Shown: positions 21,484 to 29,668, counted from the stretch's first letter. The stretch is DNA of 64,000 nt from Prorocentrum cordatum (GCA_963575745.1 CAUYUJ010015845.1:172545-236544); one strand, 5' to 3'. Notes: generated from the letters alone by a model not told the origin. Made by a program: numbers and translations.

Positions 21484-24400
21484 ATGTCCGTCCCCGCCGA
21501 CAGTTTTGACCGTGGAGGCGCTGGCGTTCGGCGGCGACTCTGCAGCCAGAGGCGGCATGGCGAGATCTTCCCGCTTCCGTCGCCGGCGGCTCCGAGCTTG
21601 GCTTCTCCTGGCGCTCCTCGATACGTTCAGCAGCGTCGGCGTGAGCAGCTCCATCGGCATCAGCGAGAGTGTGAAGCGGTTAGATCACTCAACCAGCTCG
21701 CTGCCGCAACCACTTCTTTCTCGAGCGTCTCAAGTACGCGACGATTCGGAGGTGAGCGGGGGACGCCCTTGCAATGCGACGTCCTGCAGCACGTCGCTCG
21801 GCGCGTCAAGGCGTACGGCCCGCCGCCTCGAGACCTGGACGAGGACGGAGCCCTCGCGGAGCTCCTTGCGTCCAGGGACCTGTACTCGCAGGAGCCGAAG
21901 AACCTCGCTGAGTACGACATCTCGAAGCTCAAGATCTGCCGCTCGGGTACCGTGGCGAAGGACGCAAAGACGCTCTTGCCGCCCGAGACGGCGGGCCTCA
22001 TCAAGCACTATAGGCATTGCGTGGAGCGCGATGCGGAGCAGATACTGGAAGCTCAGGTGGCCCAGGTTTTTCCTAGGCCGTATTGGGACCCGAAGCTGGC
22101 GAGGGACCACGACAGCCTCTTCGAGCTCGTGGACCGCCTCAGGGACGCCAACCTCATCGGCTTCCGCAAGAGGCTCAAGGCGAAGGTCGGCATCTTTTTC
22201 GTCAAGAAGAAGGACCCCGCGTGGATCAGGCTCATCATTGACGCCCGACAGGCGAACCGCTGCCACAAGACGCCCCCGAAGACACGGTTGGGGTCGGTCG
22301 GGGGCTTCTGCGAGCTGGACCTCTCGGACACCGCGCTGCGGGACCTCGGGGGATTCGGCGGCATCGCGGAGATCTGGGGCGGCACCAGCGACGTCGACGA
22401 CTGCTTCTACCAGATGCTGGTCGAGGAGCTGGGGTCCTGGTTCGGGATCGACCTCCCGCGGGCCGCGGGCGCCTGGGGAGTTGCCCAGGTCTATGACGAT
22501 GATCTGGGTCGGCGCGTGGCGGTCGAGCCTTCTGAGGTGGTCTATCCTGTTTTCCACGGCATGGCCATGGGGTGGGCGTGGGCGTTGCACTTCGCGAACG
22601 AGGCCGTCTCCTACCTGGCCTCCAAGAGCGCAGTGTGCCCCCGCTCGCTGGTACGCGAGCGTACGCCGGCCCCAGTGCTGCGGGCGGGGCAGGCCGTGTC
22701 GGGCGTGTACGTGGACAACTTCACCACGCTCGCCGGCGACCGCGAGACCGCGCTCGACTCGGTCCAGAGGTTCAGGCGCGCGGCGGAGGAGGCGCACATC
22801 GGCACCCACGTCGACTCCGAGGTCGGCGTGGTCTTCGAGAGCCTCGGAGTGGTCTTCGACGGGAAGCGGAGGTGCTTGCGCCACGTGCCGCGACGCGCCT
22901 GGCGCGTCTACCTGGCCACTCGCGCCCTGCGGCGGCGCCGCTGGATCCACGGCAACGTCATGGAGATCTGGCTGGGGCACGTCGTCAACCTGTTCAGTCT
23001 GTCTCGGCCGGCGTTGGCGTGCTTGCAGGCGGTCTACCCCTTCGTCGCGGCGGCGCGCGGGAGGCGCGTCCGCCTCACGCCGGCCATCAAGAATGAGATG
23101 CGGCTCGTGCAGGGGCTGCTGTTTCTGTCCGAGTACGACCTGGGGGCCGACTTCAGCCACGAGGTGTACTGCTCCGACTCCTCGAGCTTTGGGTACGCTT
23201 TGCTGTCGACCACTGCGACGAGCTCGGAGCTTCGTGACCTCACCCGCTATCGTGAGAGATGGCGATTCAAGCTCGTCGACTCACTGCCCGAGGTCGGGCT
23301 GCTTCGTCCAGAGTGGGTCGAGTACGCGGGGGGCCGCCTCGCGCCTGGAGGGTCGTGGGAGTTTCCTGAGGGTGCCTATGCTGACGTTGCTGTGCGAGGG
23401 TCTCGACCCTGTGCCATCGGCCCGCAGACGCAGTATGGGCGCTCGCTGGAGGCAGCTGCCCAGGAGCGGCCTTTTTCCCGGCCTCGAGTCGGGCGCCGCT
23501 CACGGGATCCACGGCCGCGGCCCAGGCAGGAGGAGGTCGAGGTCCCGAGCGCCGTGCCCCCGATCGACCGCTGCTGGGATGATGTCCGAAGGTGGAGGCA
23601 CCTTCGAGTCGGGCGCTGGCGCTGGACAGAGGGGCACATCAATGTCAAGGAAGGCCGCGTGTCCCTCTTCGGCCTTCGCCGAGCGACGCGCAGTCGCCAC
23701 AACCACGGGAGGCGGGTCGCCTCTATCGGGGACAACCTGGTCTCAATCTGTGCCTTCGAGAAGGGCCGCGCGAAGTCGTGGGCCCTCAATGCGCTGGCGA
23801 GGCGGGCGGCTAGCTACCAGATTGCTGCTCGGATCCGCTGGCACTCACGGCACGTCGAGAGCAAGCGCAATGTTGCCGATGCCGGCTCGCGCCTGCACGA
23901 GACTGGGGGAGGGTCGACAGGTGGTCCAGTCGGAGTTTCAGAAGATACCACATCATGTACCATGCGATCCGACACTCCCCCGGCCTCATCTTCGGTCCCT
24001 CGGCCCGGCGGTGGACGACACCTCCGAGCGCCTTTTCCAGTACAGGAGACCGTGGCTCTCGAGCTCTTTGCCGGCGAAGCGGGCCTCACTTGTGCTCTCC
24101 GGTCCCGCGGACTGCGGGTCGGGCCGCCGTTCGAACTGGAGCGTGGTGCGAGGTTTGACCTCACCAGGAAAAGCACTCAGAACCTCATCAAGTCCTGGAT
24201 CCTCTCGGGCCTCATATGGTATATCCACTTGGGTACCCCATGTACGGTCTGGTCAGTGGCGAGGCGAGGGGTGTCTAATCTTGGGAAGGCTTACGCTAAG
24301 GAGGCGGTGGCGGTGGAGCTGGCCCTCTTCACCGTGGAGGTCTGCGTCTTGGCCTCTAGATGTGGAGTCCTCTGGAGCCTGGAGAATCCCTCGTCGTCGG

Positions 24401-24951
24401 GTCTCTGGGAGTTCAAGCCTGTCGTGGACCTCATGGGGCTCCCCCAGGTCTTCAAGGTCTCCTTCCACATGTGCCAGTATGAGGTCCAGCACAAGAAGCC
24501 CACCACAGTGCTCACCAACGTCCAGGCCCTGCGTGGGCTTGCAGCCAAGTGTTCTGGGGGACATGTGCATCGCGTCCTGGAAGGGCAGGAGCGAGTCTTG
24601 GGAGCAGATGGAGTCTGGCGGTCACAGTGTAAAACAAAGACAGCGGGAGCCTATCCGTCATCATTGTGCTCGAGATGGGCTTCTCTCATTTTTGAGATTG
24701 CACCAGCCGCTGCGTGCGGCTCACAGCCAAGTTTCGTCAACCAGTGGGATGAAGATCTTGCCTCGCTTGTCGGACGGAGACGTTGTCCAGCCGACCAGGG
24801 AGCGCCTCCGCGGAGTGGTGAAGGGAGCGATTCTGAAGTCCCCGCTCGAGCGACGGACTACATCCGCGACCACAGGCTACGGTTTGGCCGCCACCGCCCG
24901 CTCTGGGCCGCGGAGGCAGAAGGCATTGAGGAGGCAGGCGGTGGCCGCTAG
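21484..24951 (+). CDS. Reverse transcriptase / RNase H / C5-type methyltransferase polyprotein
   Basis: 1155 codons from the ATG at 21484 (the frame is open back to the gag stop). RT: Phe-Val-Lys-Lys-Lys ... Arg-Leu-Ile-Ile-Asp-Ala-Arg fingers, motif A Asp-Val-Asp-Asp at residue 303, motif B His-Gly-Met-Ala-Met-Gly, motif C Tyr-Val-Asp-Asn at 409 (Asn replaces the usual second Asp). RNase H: Asp 565, Gly-Asp-Asn at 750 and Ala-Asp-Ala-Gly-Ser-Arg at 799. Then a SAM-methyltransferase: Glu-Leu-Phe-Ala-Gly-Glu-Ala-Gly-Leu-Thr at about 860, Gly-Thr-Pro-Cys at 919-920 and Leu-Glu-Asn-Pro at 967, the C5-cytosine motif order I-IV-VI. Its 3' 203 bp overlap the recombinase ORF. This would copy element RNA and possibly methylate the cDNA. 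Confidence 0.85.
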   Translation: MSVPADSFDRGGAGVRRRLCSQRRHGEIFPLPSPAAPSLASPGAPRYVQQRRREQLHRHQRECEAVRSLNQLAAATTSFSSVSSTRRFGGERGTPLQCDVLQHVARRVKAYGPPPRDLDEDGALAELLASRDLYSQEPKNLAEYDISKLKICRSGTVAKDAKTLLPPETAGLIKHYRHCVERDAEQILEAQVAQVFPRPYWDPKLARDHDSLFELVDRLRDANLIGFRKRLKAKVGIFFVKKKDPAWIRLIIDARQANRCHKTPPKTRLGSVGGFCELDLSDTALRDLGGFGGIAEIWGGTSDVDDCFYQMLVEELGSWFGIDLPRAAGAWGVAQVYDDDLGRRVAVEPSEVVYPVFHGMAMGWAWALHFANEAVSYLASKSAVCPRSLVRERTPAPVLRAGQAVSGVYVDNFTTLAGDRETALDSVQRFRRAAEEAHIGTHVDSEVGVVFESLGVVFDGKRRCLRHVPRRAWRVYLATRALRRRRWIHGNVMEIWLGHVVNLFSLSRPALACLQAVYPFVAAARGRRVRLTPAIKNEMRLVQGLLFLSEYDLGADFSHEVYCSDSSSFGYALLSTTATSSELRDLTRYRERWRFKLVDSLPEVGLLRPEWVEYAGGRLAPGGSWEFPEGAYADVAVRGSRPCAIGPQTQYGRSLEAAAQERPFSRPRVGRRSRDPRPRPRQEEVEVPSAVPPIDRCWDDVRRWRHLRVGRWRWTEGHINVKEGRVSLFGLRRATRSRHNHGRRVASIGDNLVSICAFEKGRAKSWALNALARRAASYQIAARIRWHSRHVESKRNVADAGSRLHETGGGSTGGPVGVSEDTTSCTMRSDTPPASSSVPRPGGGRHLRAPFPVQETVALELFAGEAGLTCALRSRGLRVGPPFELERGARFDLTRKSTQNLIKSWILSGLIWYIHLGTPCTVWSVARRGVSNLGKAYAKEAVAVELALFTVEVCVLASRCGVLWSLENPSSSGLWEFKPVVDLMGLPQVFKVSFHMCQYEVQHKKPTTVLTNVQALRGLAAKCSGGHVHRVLEGQERVLGADGVWRSQCKTKTAGAYPSSLCSRWASLIFEIAPAAACGSQPSFVNQWDEDLASLVGRRRCPADQGAPPRSGEGSDSEVPARATDYIRDHRLRFGRHRPLWAAEAEGIEEAGGGR

Positions 24952-25960
24952 AGCTGCTGCGCCTCCCGATCGCTTCCTCCAGGAGAGCACGGCTGGCGAG
25001 AAGGCGAAGGACATCTACCGCCGCGAGCTGGAGAAGTTCTACGACTGGGCCGAGCAGCAGGGCCGTCCCGTCGGATCCCTCTCGCTGGCGACGACGATGA
25101 AGGAGTATTTCTTCAGCAAGTTCCAGGAGGGCTATGGGCCGAGCGTCGGCCGCGCCGTCTTCTTCGGGTATCTGTTGCTGAAGTCCAACAACTACAAGCA
25201 GGAGCGGGAGCGCCTCAGCGACGTCGAGAGAGCGATCGCCGGCTGGGCCAAGCGGTCCCGCGAGGTGGTGAAGGACCCAGCGCCCCAGGAGGTGCTGCTG
25301 GACATGGGCGCGTGGATGCTGGACAACGGCCGCGGTGAGAGCGCGGCGTGCTTGGCCCTTCAGCTGGACGACTACGGGCGCCCGTCCGAGAGCGTCGAGC
25401 TGGTGGTGGGCAACATGCTGCCGCCTGTCCCAGGTGTCCGCGGCACGGCTTCGCGGGACTGGGGCGTCGTCTTCGCCCCCGCGGAGCTCGGCTTCGTCAC
25501 CAAGACTGGCCAGGTCGACGACTCCGTGGTGCTGGGCAGTCCTTCGCGGCCGTGGGCTCCGAAGGTGGCTGCCGCGCTGGTCCAGCGCGTGGCGCAGACT
25601 TCCGGCAACCGTAGCATGCCAGCTGATCCTCGTGCTCCTCTTTTTCGCAGCTTGACCTTGGCAAAGTACGAGCACGACTTCAAAGCAGCGTCGAAGGCCC
25701 TCAACTACACTAAGCTGAACGTGACGCCTCACACCGTCAGGCACACCGCCCCGTCTCACGACATCTACCACAAGCATCGGAACCTTGAGCAGGTGCGACG
25801 GCGCGGCCGTTGGGCGGCCAAGAAGAGTGTGACCAGGTACGAGCGCCATGCCAAACTGTTGAAGCAGTACGGTAAGCTCGACCGCGTCCAGATCTCAAGA
25901 ATGAATCGTTCAGCCCAGTCGTTCCCAGAAAAGTTGTTGGCCTACCTGAGGAAGCGCTGA
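24749..25960 (+). CDS. Tyrosine recombinase (DIRS-type integrase)
   Basis: 403 codons from an ATG at 24749, overlapping the polymerase ORF by 203 bp in another frame. The N-terminal part is a basic linker and a core-binding helical domain (Asp-Ile-Tyr-Arg-Arg-Glu-Leu-Glu-Lys-Phe). Catalytic residues in order: Arg211 in Asp-Tyr-Gly-Arg-Pro-Ser-Glu, Lys252 in Thr-Lys-Thr-Gly, His328-x-x-Arg331, Trp355 at the His/Trp site and Tyr364 in Thr-Arg-Tyr-Glu-Arg-His. All the active-site positions are filled, so the enzyme looks functional. It would join a circular cDNA to a short core without duplicating the target, in agreement with the AT-only junction. Confidence 0.88.
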   Translation: MKILPRLSDGDVVQPTRERLRGVVKGAILKSPLERRTTSATTGYGLAATARSGPRRQKALRRQAVAARAAAPPDRFLQESTAGEKAKDIYRRELEKFYDWAEQQGRPVGSLSLATTMKEYFFSKFQEGYGPSVGRAVFFGYLLLKSNNYKQERERLSDVERAIAGWAKRSREVVKDPAPQEVLLDMGAWMLDNGRGESAACLALQLDDYGRPSESVELVVGNMLPPVPGVRGTASRDWGVVFAPAELGFVTKTGQVDDSVVLGSPSRPWAPKVAAALVQRVAQTSGNRSMPADPRAPLFRSLTLAKYEHDFKAASKALNYTKLNVTPHTVRHTAPSHDIYHKHRNLEQVRRRGRWAAKKSVTRYERHAKLLKQYGKLDRVQISRMNRSAQSFPEKLLAYLRKR

Positions 25961-25998
25961 AGTGTTGTCGTCTTTTGGGCCTTCCTCCTTCGGTTCTA

Positions 25999-26274
25999 CC
26001 CGCCCGCGTACCACCCTTTCATCGTGTCCTTGACCCAGAGTACCCATATGGGCGACTGTATGGGAGTGCCGAGCTCGGTGGCAAAGAGTACCAATTCATG
26101 TGTGACAGGAGCTCTTTGGACGGAACAGTGCGGTTGTTCAGACGACCATCGTGAAAATGAGTGCAATGCTGAGGCCAACCTTGTTTTTATATAGCCTTTC
26201 GGCTGTCTCCGTCGGCCTGGTAGTGGGTTGGCTCTCTGAGAGGTTCTGGGCGTGCACTTAGATTTTAGAGGAAT
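25999..26274 (+). repeat. B1 split direct repeat
   Basis: Begins cccgcccgcgtaccaccct and ends ttttagaggaat. Identical to B2 from ggagtgccgag onward (26063-26274 against 26370-26581, 212 bp). Its first part differs: about 45 bp follow the shared ccaccct in B1, but only 10 bp (with a TATAAAA) in B2. It also contains tttttatatagcc. Confidence 0.9.
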
Positions 26275-26340
26275 GTGAAATATTATTGTTTTTTCCTCTG
26301 CTATCGTTCGGCACGCCCGTTGCTGTCTGTGCTCAAGTCA
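26273..26340 (+). repeat. A2 split direct repeat
   Basis: Exact copy of A1. It sits immediately after B1 with the shared AT, so B1-A2 preserves the end-to-end junction of a circular intermediate. Confidence 0.92.
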
Positions 26341-26581
26341 CCCGCCCGCGTACCACCCTGTATAAAAGGGGAGTGCCGAGCTCGGTGGCAAAGAGTACCA
26401 ATTCATGTGTGACAGGAGCTCTTTGGACGGAACAGTGCGGTTGTTCAGACGACCATCGTGAAAATGAGTGCAATGCTGAGGCCAACCTTGTTTTTATATA
26501 GCCTTTCGGCTGTCTCCGTCGGCCTGGTAGTGGGTTGGCTCTCTGAGAGGTTCTGGGCGTGCACTTAGATTTTAGAGGAAT
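26341..26581 (+). repeat. B2 split direct repeat (right end)
   Basis: Right terminal repeat, ending at the AT core before host sequence aattgtttccatccc. Contains tgtataaaagggg at 26360-26371, absent from B1. The 212-bp identity with B1 argues for little time since insertion. Confidence 0.9.
26359..26371 (+). promoter_or_regulatory. TATA-box-like motif in B2
   Basis: ctgtataaaaggg is a textbook TATA sequence. Dinoflagellate genes generally lack TATA boxes, so this could be an element-specific promoter feature or chance. It is present only in B2, not in B1. Confidence 0.3.
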
Positions 26582-27435
26582 AATTGTTTCCATCCCTTCT
26601 CCTTGCTTGTGCGCACTACAGTATCATTGAAATTGCCATCCAATGCGTCGTCTCCAGCAATTATCCATATATCTTTAATGTCATAAGTGTCCGAAGCGAA
26701 ACCCTTTGTCGGCTGAGGAGGTGGAATTATCGATTTTGGGTAAACCCTGACACTAATGTCATAAGTGTCCGAAGCGAAACCCTTTGTCGGCTGAGGAGGT
26801 GGAATTATCGATTTTGGGTAAACCCTGACACTGAGATCATCGTCTTCCTCGTCCACCCACGGCCTCTTCTTGCTAGTTAACGGTAAAGATTTAGGCTTCG
26901 CTGTCCTCGTGGCTTCTGCATCGGTTGATATGTCCAAGGGCTTGCCATTGGAGCTGGTCTTGAGGTCGCCGAAACATTGTCCCTCGCACTCGTCCTCTGT
27001 AGAAGAAGATGATGACGAGCTGTCCTTAATAGTTGCTCTCTGTCCGCCAACTTCATGCGTTGTCTGATAACCACTATAAAAATTCCCAGCGTATTGACAC
27101 CCATAATAATTGCCAGCATATGGATAATGCATAGGAACGTACACAACTGGTTGAGGATGCGCTGAAGAAGAACCACCGTTTGAATATTGATTATTTGTCT
27201 TGGCAAAGGGTCCAGATTCGAGAGCGAGTGCAGCCTCTGGGAACAAACTTTTCCAAATCCCAATTACTCCACCTCCTTTCTTTTTGGCTTCGTGCATTTT
27301 TTTCGAAACCTTTAAATTGTGCGTTGCCTTCAAGTCTTTCCATAACTTGTCGCCGAAATCACCCCAGCTTCGGCACCTGGAAATGACTTCGGGCTGGGGG
27401 CCCGCACTGCGGATTATACGCTGCAGTTCGTCCAT
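26582..27435 (-). CDS. Unknown island protein, 5' part (split by the retrotransposon)
   Basis: First 285 residues of the interrupted ORF, from the ATG at 27435 (Met-Asp-Glu-Leu-Gln). The frame is open further upstream, but only through an Ile-rich low-complexity lead without ATG. Visible segments: a Trp-Gly-Asp-Phe-Gly-Asp-Lys-Leu-Trp start, a Tyr/Gly/Asn-rich stretch, seven serines before an acidic patch, Lys-Lys-Arg-Pro-Trp-Val-Asp-Glu-Glu-Asp, and two near-identical 26-residue repeats (26681-26836). The sequence continues in frame at 19790 after the retrotransposon. No domain is recognised. It is likely the third gene of the island with the ATPase and KDZ-like genes, all on the minus strand. 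Confidence 0.7.
26681..26836 (-). repeat. 78-bp in-frame tandem duplication inside the unknown ORF
   Basis: Two adjacent 78-bp copies (26681-26758, 26759-26836) that differ only in the last bases; they encode Ser-Val-Arg-Val-Tyr-Pro-Lys-Ser-Ile-Ile-Pro3-Gln-Pro twice. Near identity implies a recent slippage or unequal exchange. Confidence 0.95.
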
Positions 27436-27877
27436 TCGCCGGAATACGGATGCGTCGAACAACGAAAACCTTGAGCCGCAGGTTCTACGGATCAGTTGGA
27501 GTCGCAACCGGAATACAAGAGCAGAGGCTGATCCACGACCCAGGCACGGCGCAGGAAGGAGAGCAGGCGATATATTGATAATGATGATAACCCTGATATT
27601 GATAAATATGACATTGGAAATGGTGATAATCTGTGTAGCGATGATAATGTGTATGAATGATGGTATTGATTAGAATGAATGATTTTTTTGCGGCGCAACT
27701 TGAACAGCGAAACTGTTGTAGGCTGCGCCCCTGTCATTATGAAGACGATCAGTCTTCTTTCGCGCGCGACGCCTGAAGTGAAAGCGAACAGCTTCCTTGT
27801 GAGAACAAGCAGTCCTCTTAAAGAAAGGGCCTAATTGTTGATGTGTTTCAACTCGTTTCCAGTGAACGAGAGAGGCT
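27436..27877 (-). other. Gap between unknown ORF and KDZ-like gene, with hairpins
   Basis: Holds a gat/ata-rich low-complexity stretch (27575-27675) and three short perfect hairpins: AACAG-CGAAA-CTGTT at 27703-27717, GAAGAC-GATCA-GTCTTC at 27741-27757 and CTTGT-GAGA-ACAAG at 27796-27809, spaced about 40 bp. No coding sequence is recognised. Confidence 0.55.
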
Positions 27878-29236
27878 TCATCGCTTGCGTTTCGGCGTGC
27901 GCTTCTGCTTCGGCGTACGCTTCTGCTTCGGCGTGCGCTTCTTCACTTTTCTGAGTGACATGCATGTGCCTGGGTAGTCCTTCCTGGAATTCCCCGCTGT
28001 GAACTTGTTGCGCCATAAACAGTAATGGTACAAGAAGCATCGGTAGCGAGCGCGCTTCATCTTTGACAGCCAAGCCAATTTGTCCAAACGCGACCACAAC
28101 TGTTCCGCCGCCTGAGAGTTCAATGTCTTTTTATGAACAATGGCTGGTGTTTTGCACTTGTGCTTCTTGCTGTGATACCCATCCAGATAACATTTATCGC
28201 ATAGCGATCCTTCGAAATGCTTAGCGACTACGCAACCACAATCGCACGCGTACTTGCCAACAATCATCTTGGTTTTCTTCATATCAACTAAACATTCTTT
28301 TTTGTATGCTGTGTTCTCACCGTTCAACATCTCACCCAAATGAAGAATTTCGTTGCCACCTCCCTTGCGGTTCTTCATGTTCACGGTTGCGTAGAGCCCG
28401 CCAGTTTGAGTGCGCGCAATCTTGATGTTTTCAATCTGCGTCACTGCTCTGCACCTCGACTTTGATTTCGCCTTTGCTTTAGCAGTGGCATGCATCTTCT
28501 TGATGGCTCTTTCCAATCTCTTGGAGTTGGGGCGTCCAGGAAGATTTTTCTTTGCATACTTCTTCTCTGTCTCCGCCAGTTTCCGATTGCATTGGAAATT
28601 GCCGTCGGTGACAACGTCAAGTTTACCGCGCGGTTGCTCGTATAACGGATCGTCCCGGGCAGCATTGAAAATCACGTGCAGGCCTTTGTTGTCCACGTCG
28701 AAAACTTCGTCGCCATCTGGCACTGGGTCGTTGACATCAAAGTCAAAGACGCCCTCTTGCAAGCGCAAGAAACAAAATATAGCTTGCCAAATGGCACCGC
28801 TTAGTTGGTAATTATTCTTTACAGATTGAACTGCTTTACTGGAATTCCCGATGCTGATGTCAGGATACGACAACGATATCACTGCCGCCTCGGCACCCGC
28901 CGATACACCTGCGCGACACATTCGATGCCACATCTGCACAAGGTAATTATATGTGAAGCCAAGTTGTGCGTGCACTAGAAGAATTGGGTTGTTATCAGTT
29001 TTCGTCATAATGTTTTCCTTTGAACCAGAACGCGCAATGTAGTTTAGTTTGTAACGTAACCCACAAGATCTGTTCGTGCAAAGCTTCGTTGAGTGGCGCA
29101 CCGTGCTCCACTCAGCTCCGTTCCAAACAGTAGCATCATGCGTCCAGCAGTGCCCTTGCTTCTTCTCTAAATCAGAGCCGCATTCTTTGCACGAATCTAT
29201 ATCCGGCCAAATTATCGGAATAATTTCTTCTACCAT
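27878..29236 (-). CDS. KDZ-like DDE transposase with N-terminal cysteine cluster
   Basis: 452 residues from the ATG at 29236; the frame extends 5' to a TAG without another ATG. Near the start is Cys16-x2-Cys19, then Cys53-x4-Cys58 with Leu-Arg-Tyr-Lys-Leu-Asn-Tyr, like the CxC clusters that accompany Kyakuja-Dileera-Zisupton transposases. A candidate catalytic triad follows: Asp211 in Val-Val-Thr-Asp-Gly-Asn-Phe, Asp352 in Tyr-Leu-Asp-Gly-Tyr-His-Ser-Lys-Lys-His-Lys-Cys, and Glu378 in Asn-Ser-Gln-Ala-Ala-Glu-Gln-Leu-Trp. The C-terminus is a triple Arg-Thr-Pro-Lys-Gln-Lys repeat, a likely nuclear signal. The frame is intact. Family assignment is by motif only and could be a neighbouring DDE family. 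Confidence 0.6.
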   Translation of the reverse strand: MVEEIIPIIWPDIDSCKECGSDLEKKQGHCWTHDATVWNGAEWSTVRHSTKLCTNRSCGLRYKLNYIARSGSKENIMTKTDNNPILLVHAQLGFTYNYLVQMWHRMCRAGVSAGAEAAVISLSYPDISIGNSSKAVQSVKNNYQLSGAIWQAIFCFLRLQEGVFDFDVNDPVPDGDEVFDVDNKGLHVIFNAARDDPLYEQPRGKLDVVTDGNFQCNRKLAETEKKYAKKNLPGRPNSKRLERAIKKMHATAKAKAKSKSRCRAVTQIENIKIARTQTGGLYATVNMKNRKGGGNEILHLGEMLNGENTAYKKECLVDMKKTKMIVGKYACDCGCVVAKHFEGSLCDKCYLDGYHSKKHKCKTPAIVHKKTLNSQAAEQLWSRLDKLAWLSKMKRARYRCFLYHYCLWRNKFTAGNSRKDYPGTCMSLRKVKKRTPKQKRTPKQKRTPKRKR

Positions 29237-29668
29237 TGCAGAGCTGACTTCTCTGGGGTCGGCTAGAAGCCGACTTGTTTCCGGTTGGCAAACAGCCAAG
29301 ATGTTTTGAGCCGATGGCTACTGCCGCGACAACAATCAATATTGCCATCGCAACGATATGAAAGCGCACGCATGATTAAGTGCATCTGCAAGGCATTAGT
29401 TCTTTTTTCTCAAACGCAACATTAAATCGAGTTTCTCCTACATCGCTAGCAGCGACAGTATGCAAGCACGCGCGTGGGCTTCGCCGCTAGCAGCGGCGTT
29501 ATACAAACGATCGGCATAAGTTTCGCTGCTAGAAGCAGCGTTTGTATATGCAATCGACCAGCAGTTGAAATCTCAACTACCAAAATGTACGAAGTTAAAA
29601 AGCGAAAGGTGCAAATTGACAGCAAGCAGCTGCCTTCAGATTCAGTCGCAGAGTTGCGCGAACCTCTA
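29237..29668 (-). promoter_or_regulatory. Structured gap between ATPase and KDZ-like genes
   Basis: A run of perfect hairpins: GTCGGCT-AGA-AGCCGAC (29258-29274), TCGCT-AGC-AGCGA (29443-29455), CGCCGCT-AGC-AGCGGCG (29482-29498), CGCTGCT-AGA-AGCAGCG (29524-29540; enclosed by ATACAAACG 29501-29509 and CGTTTGTAT 29539-29547) and AGTTGA-AATC-TCAACT (29573-29588). Loops and the closing CT/AG are constant while the outer stem pairs differ with compensation. Function unknown; protein binding sites, RNA structure or recombination sites are all possible. Confidence 0.5.

Larger units (their letters stand above)
19789..26581 (+). mobile_element. Complete DIRS/PAT-type tyrosine-recombinase retrotransposon
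   Basis: Structure A1 (19789-19856), ORFs, B1 (25999-26274), A2 (26273-26340), B2 (26341-26581). A1 equals A2 over 68 bp, and B1 equals B2 over the last 212 bp without a difference. This is the split-direct-repeat layout of PAT/Kangaroo/Ngaro-type elements of the DIRS order. It encodes gag-like, RT/RNase H/methyltransferase and tyrosine-recombinase proteins in that order. There is no target-site duplication; only the dinucleotide AT is shared by the left flank, the B1-A2 junction and the right end. The element interrupts a minus-strand ORF that is intact on both sides, so the insertion looks recent. Confidence 0.88.

Noticed and set aside
19754-25960. A single 2068-codon plus-strand frame through the whole DIRS-like element
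   Set aside because: Only its last 403 codons (the recombinase) and no upstream part carry motifs; the rest is the stop-poor third frame of GC-rich genes read in other frames.
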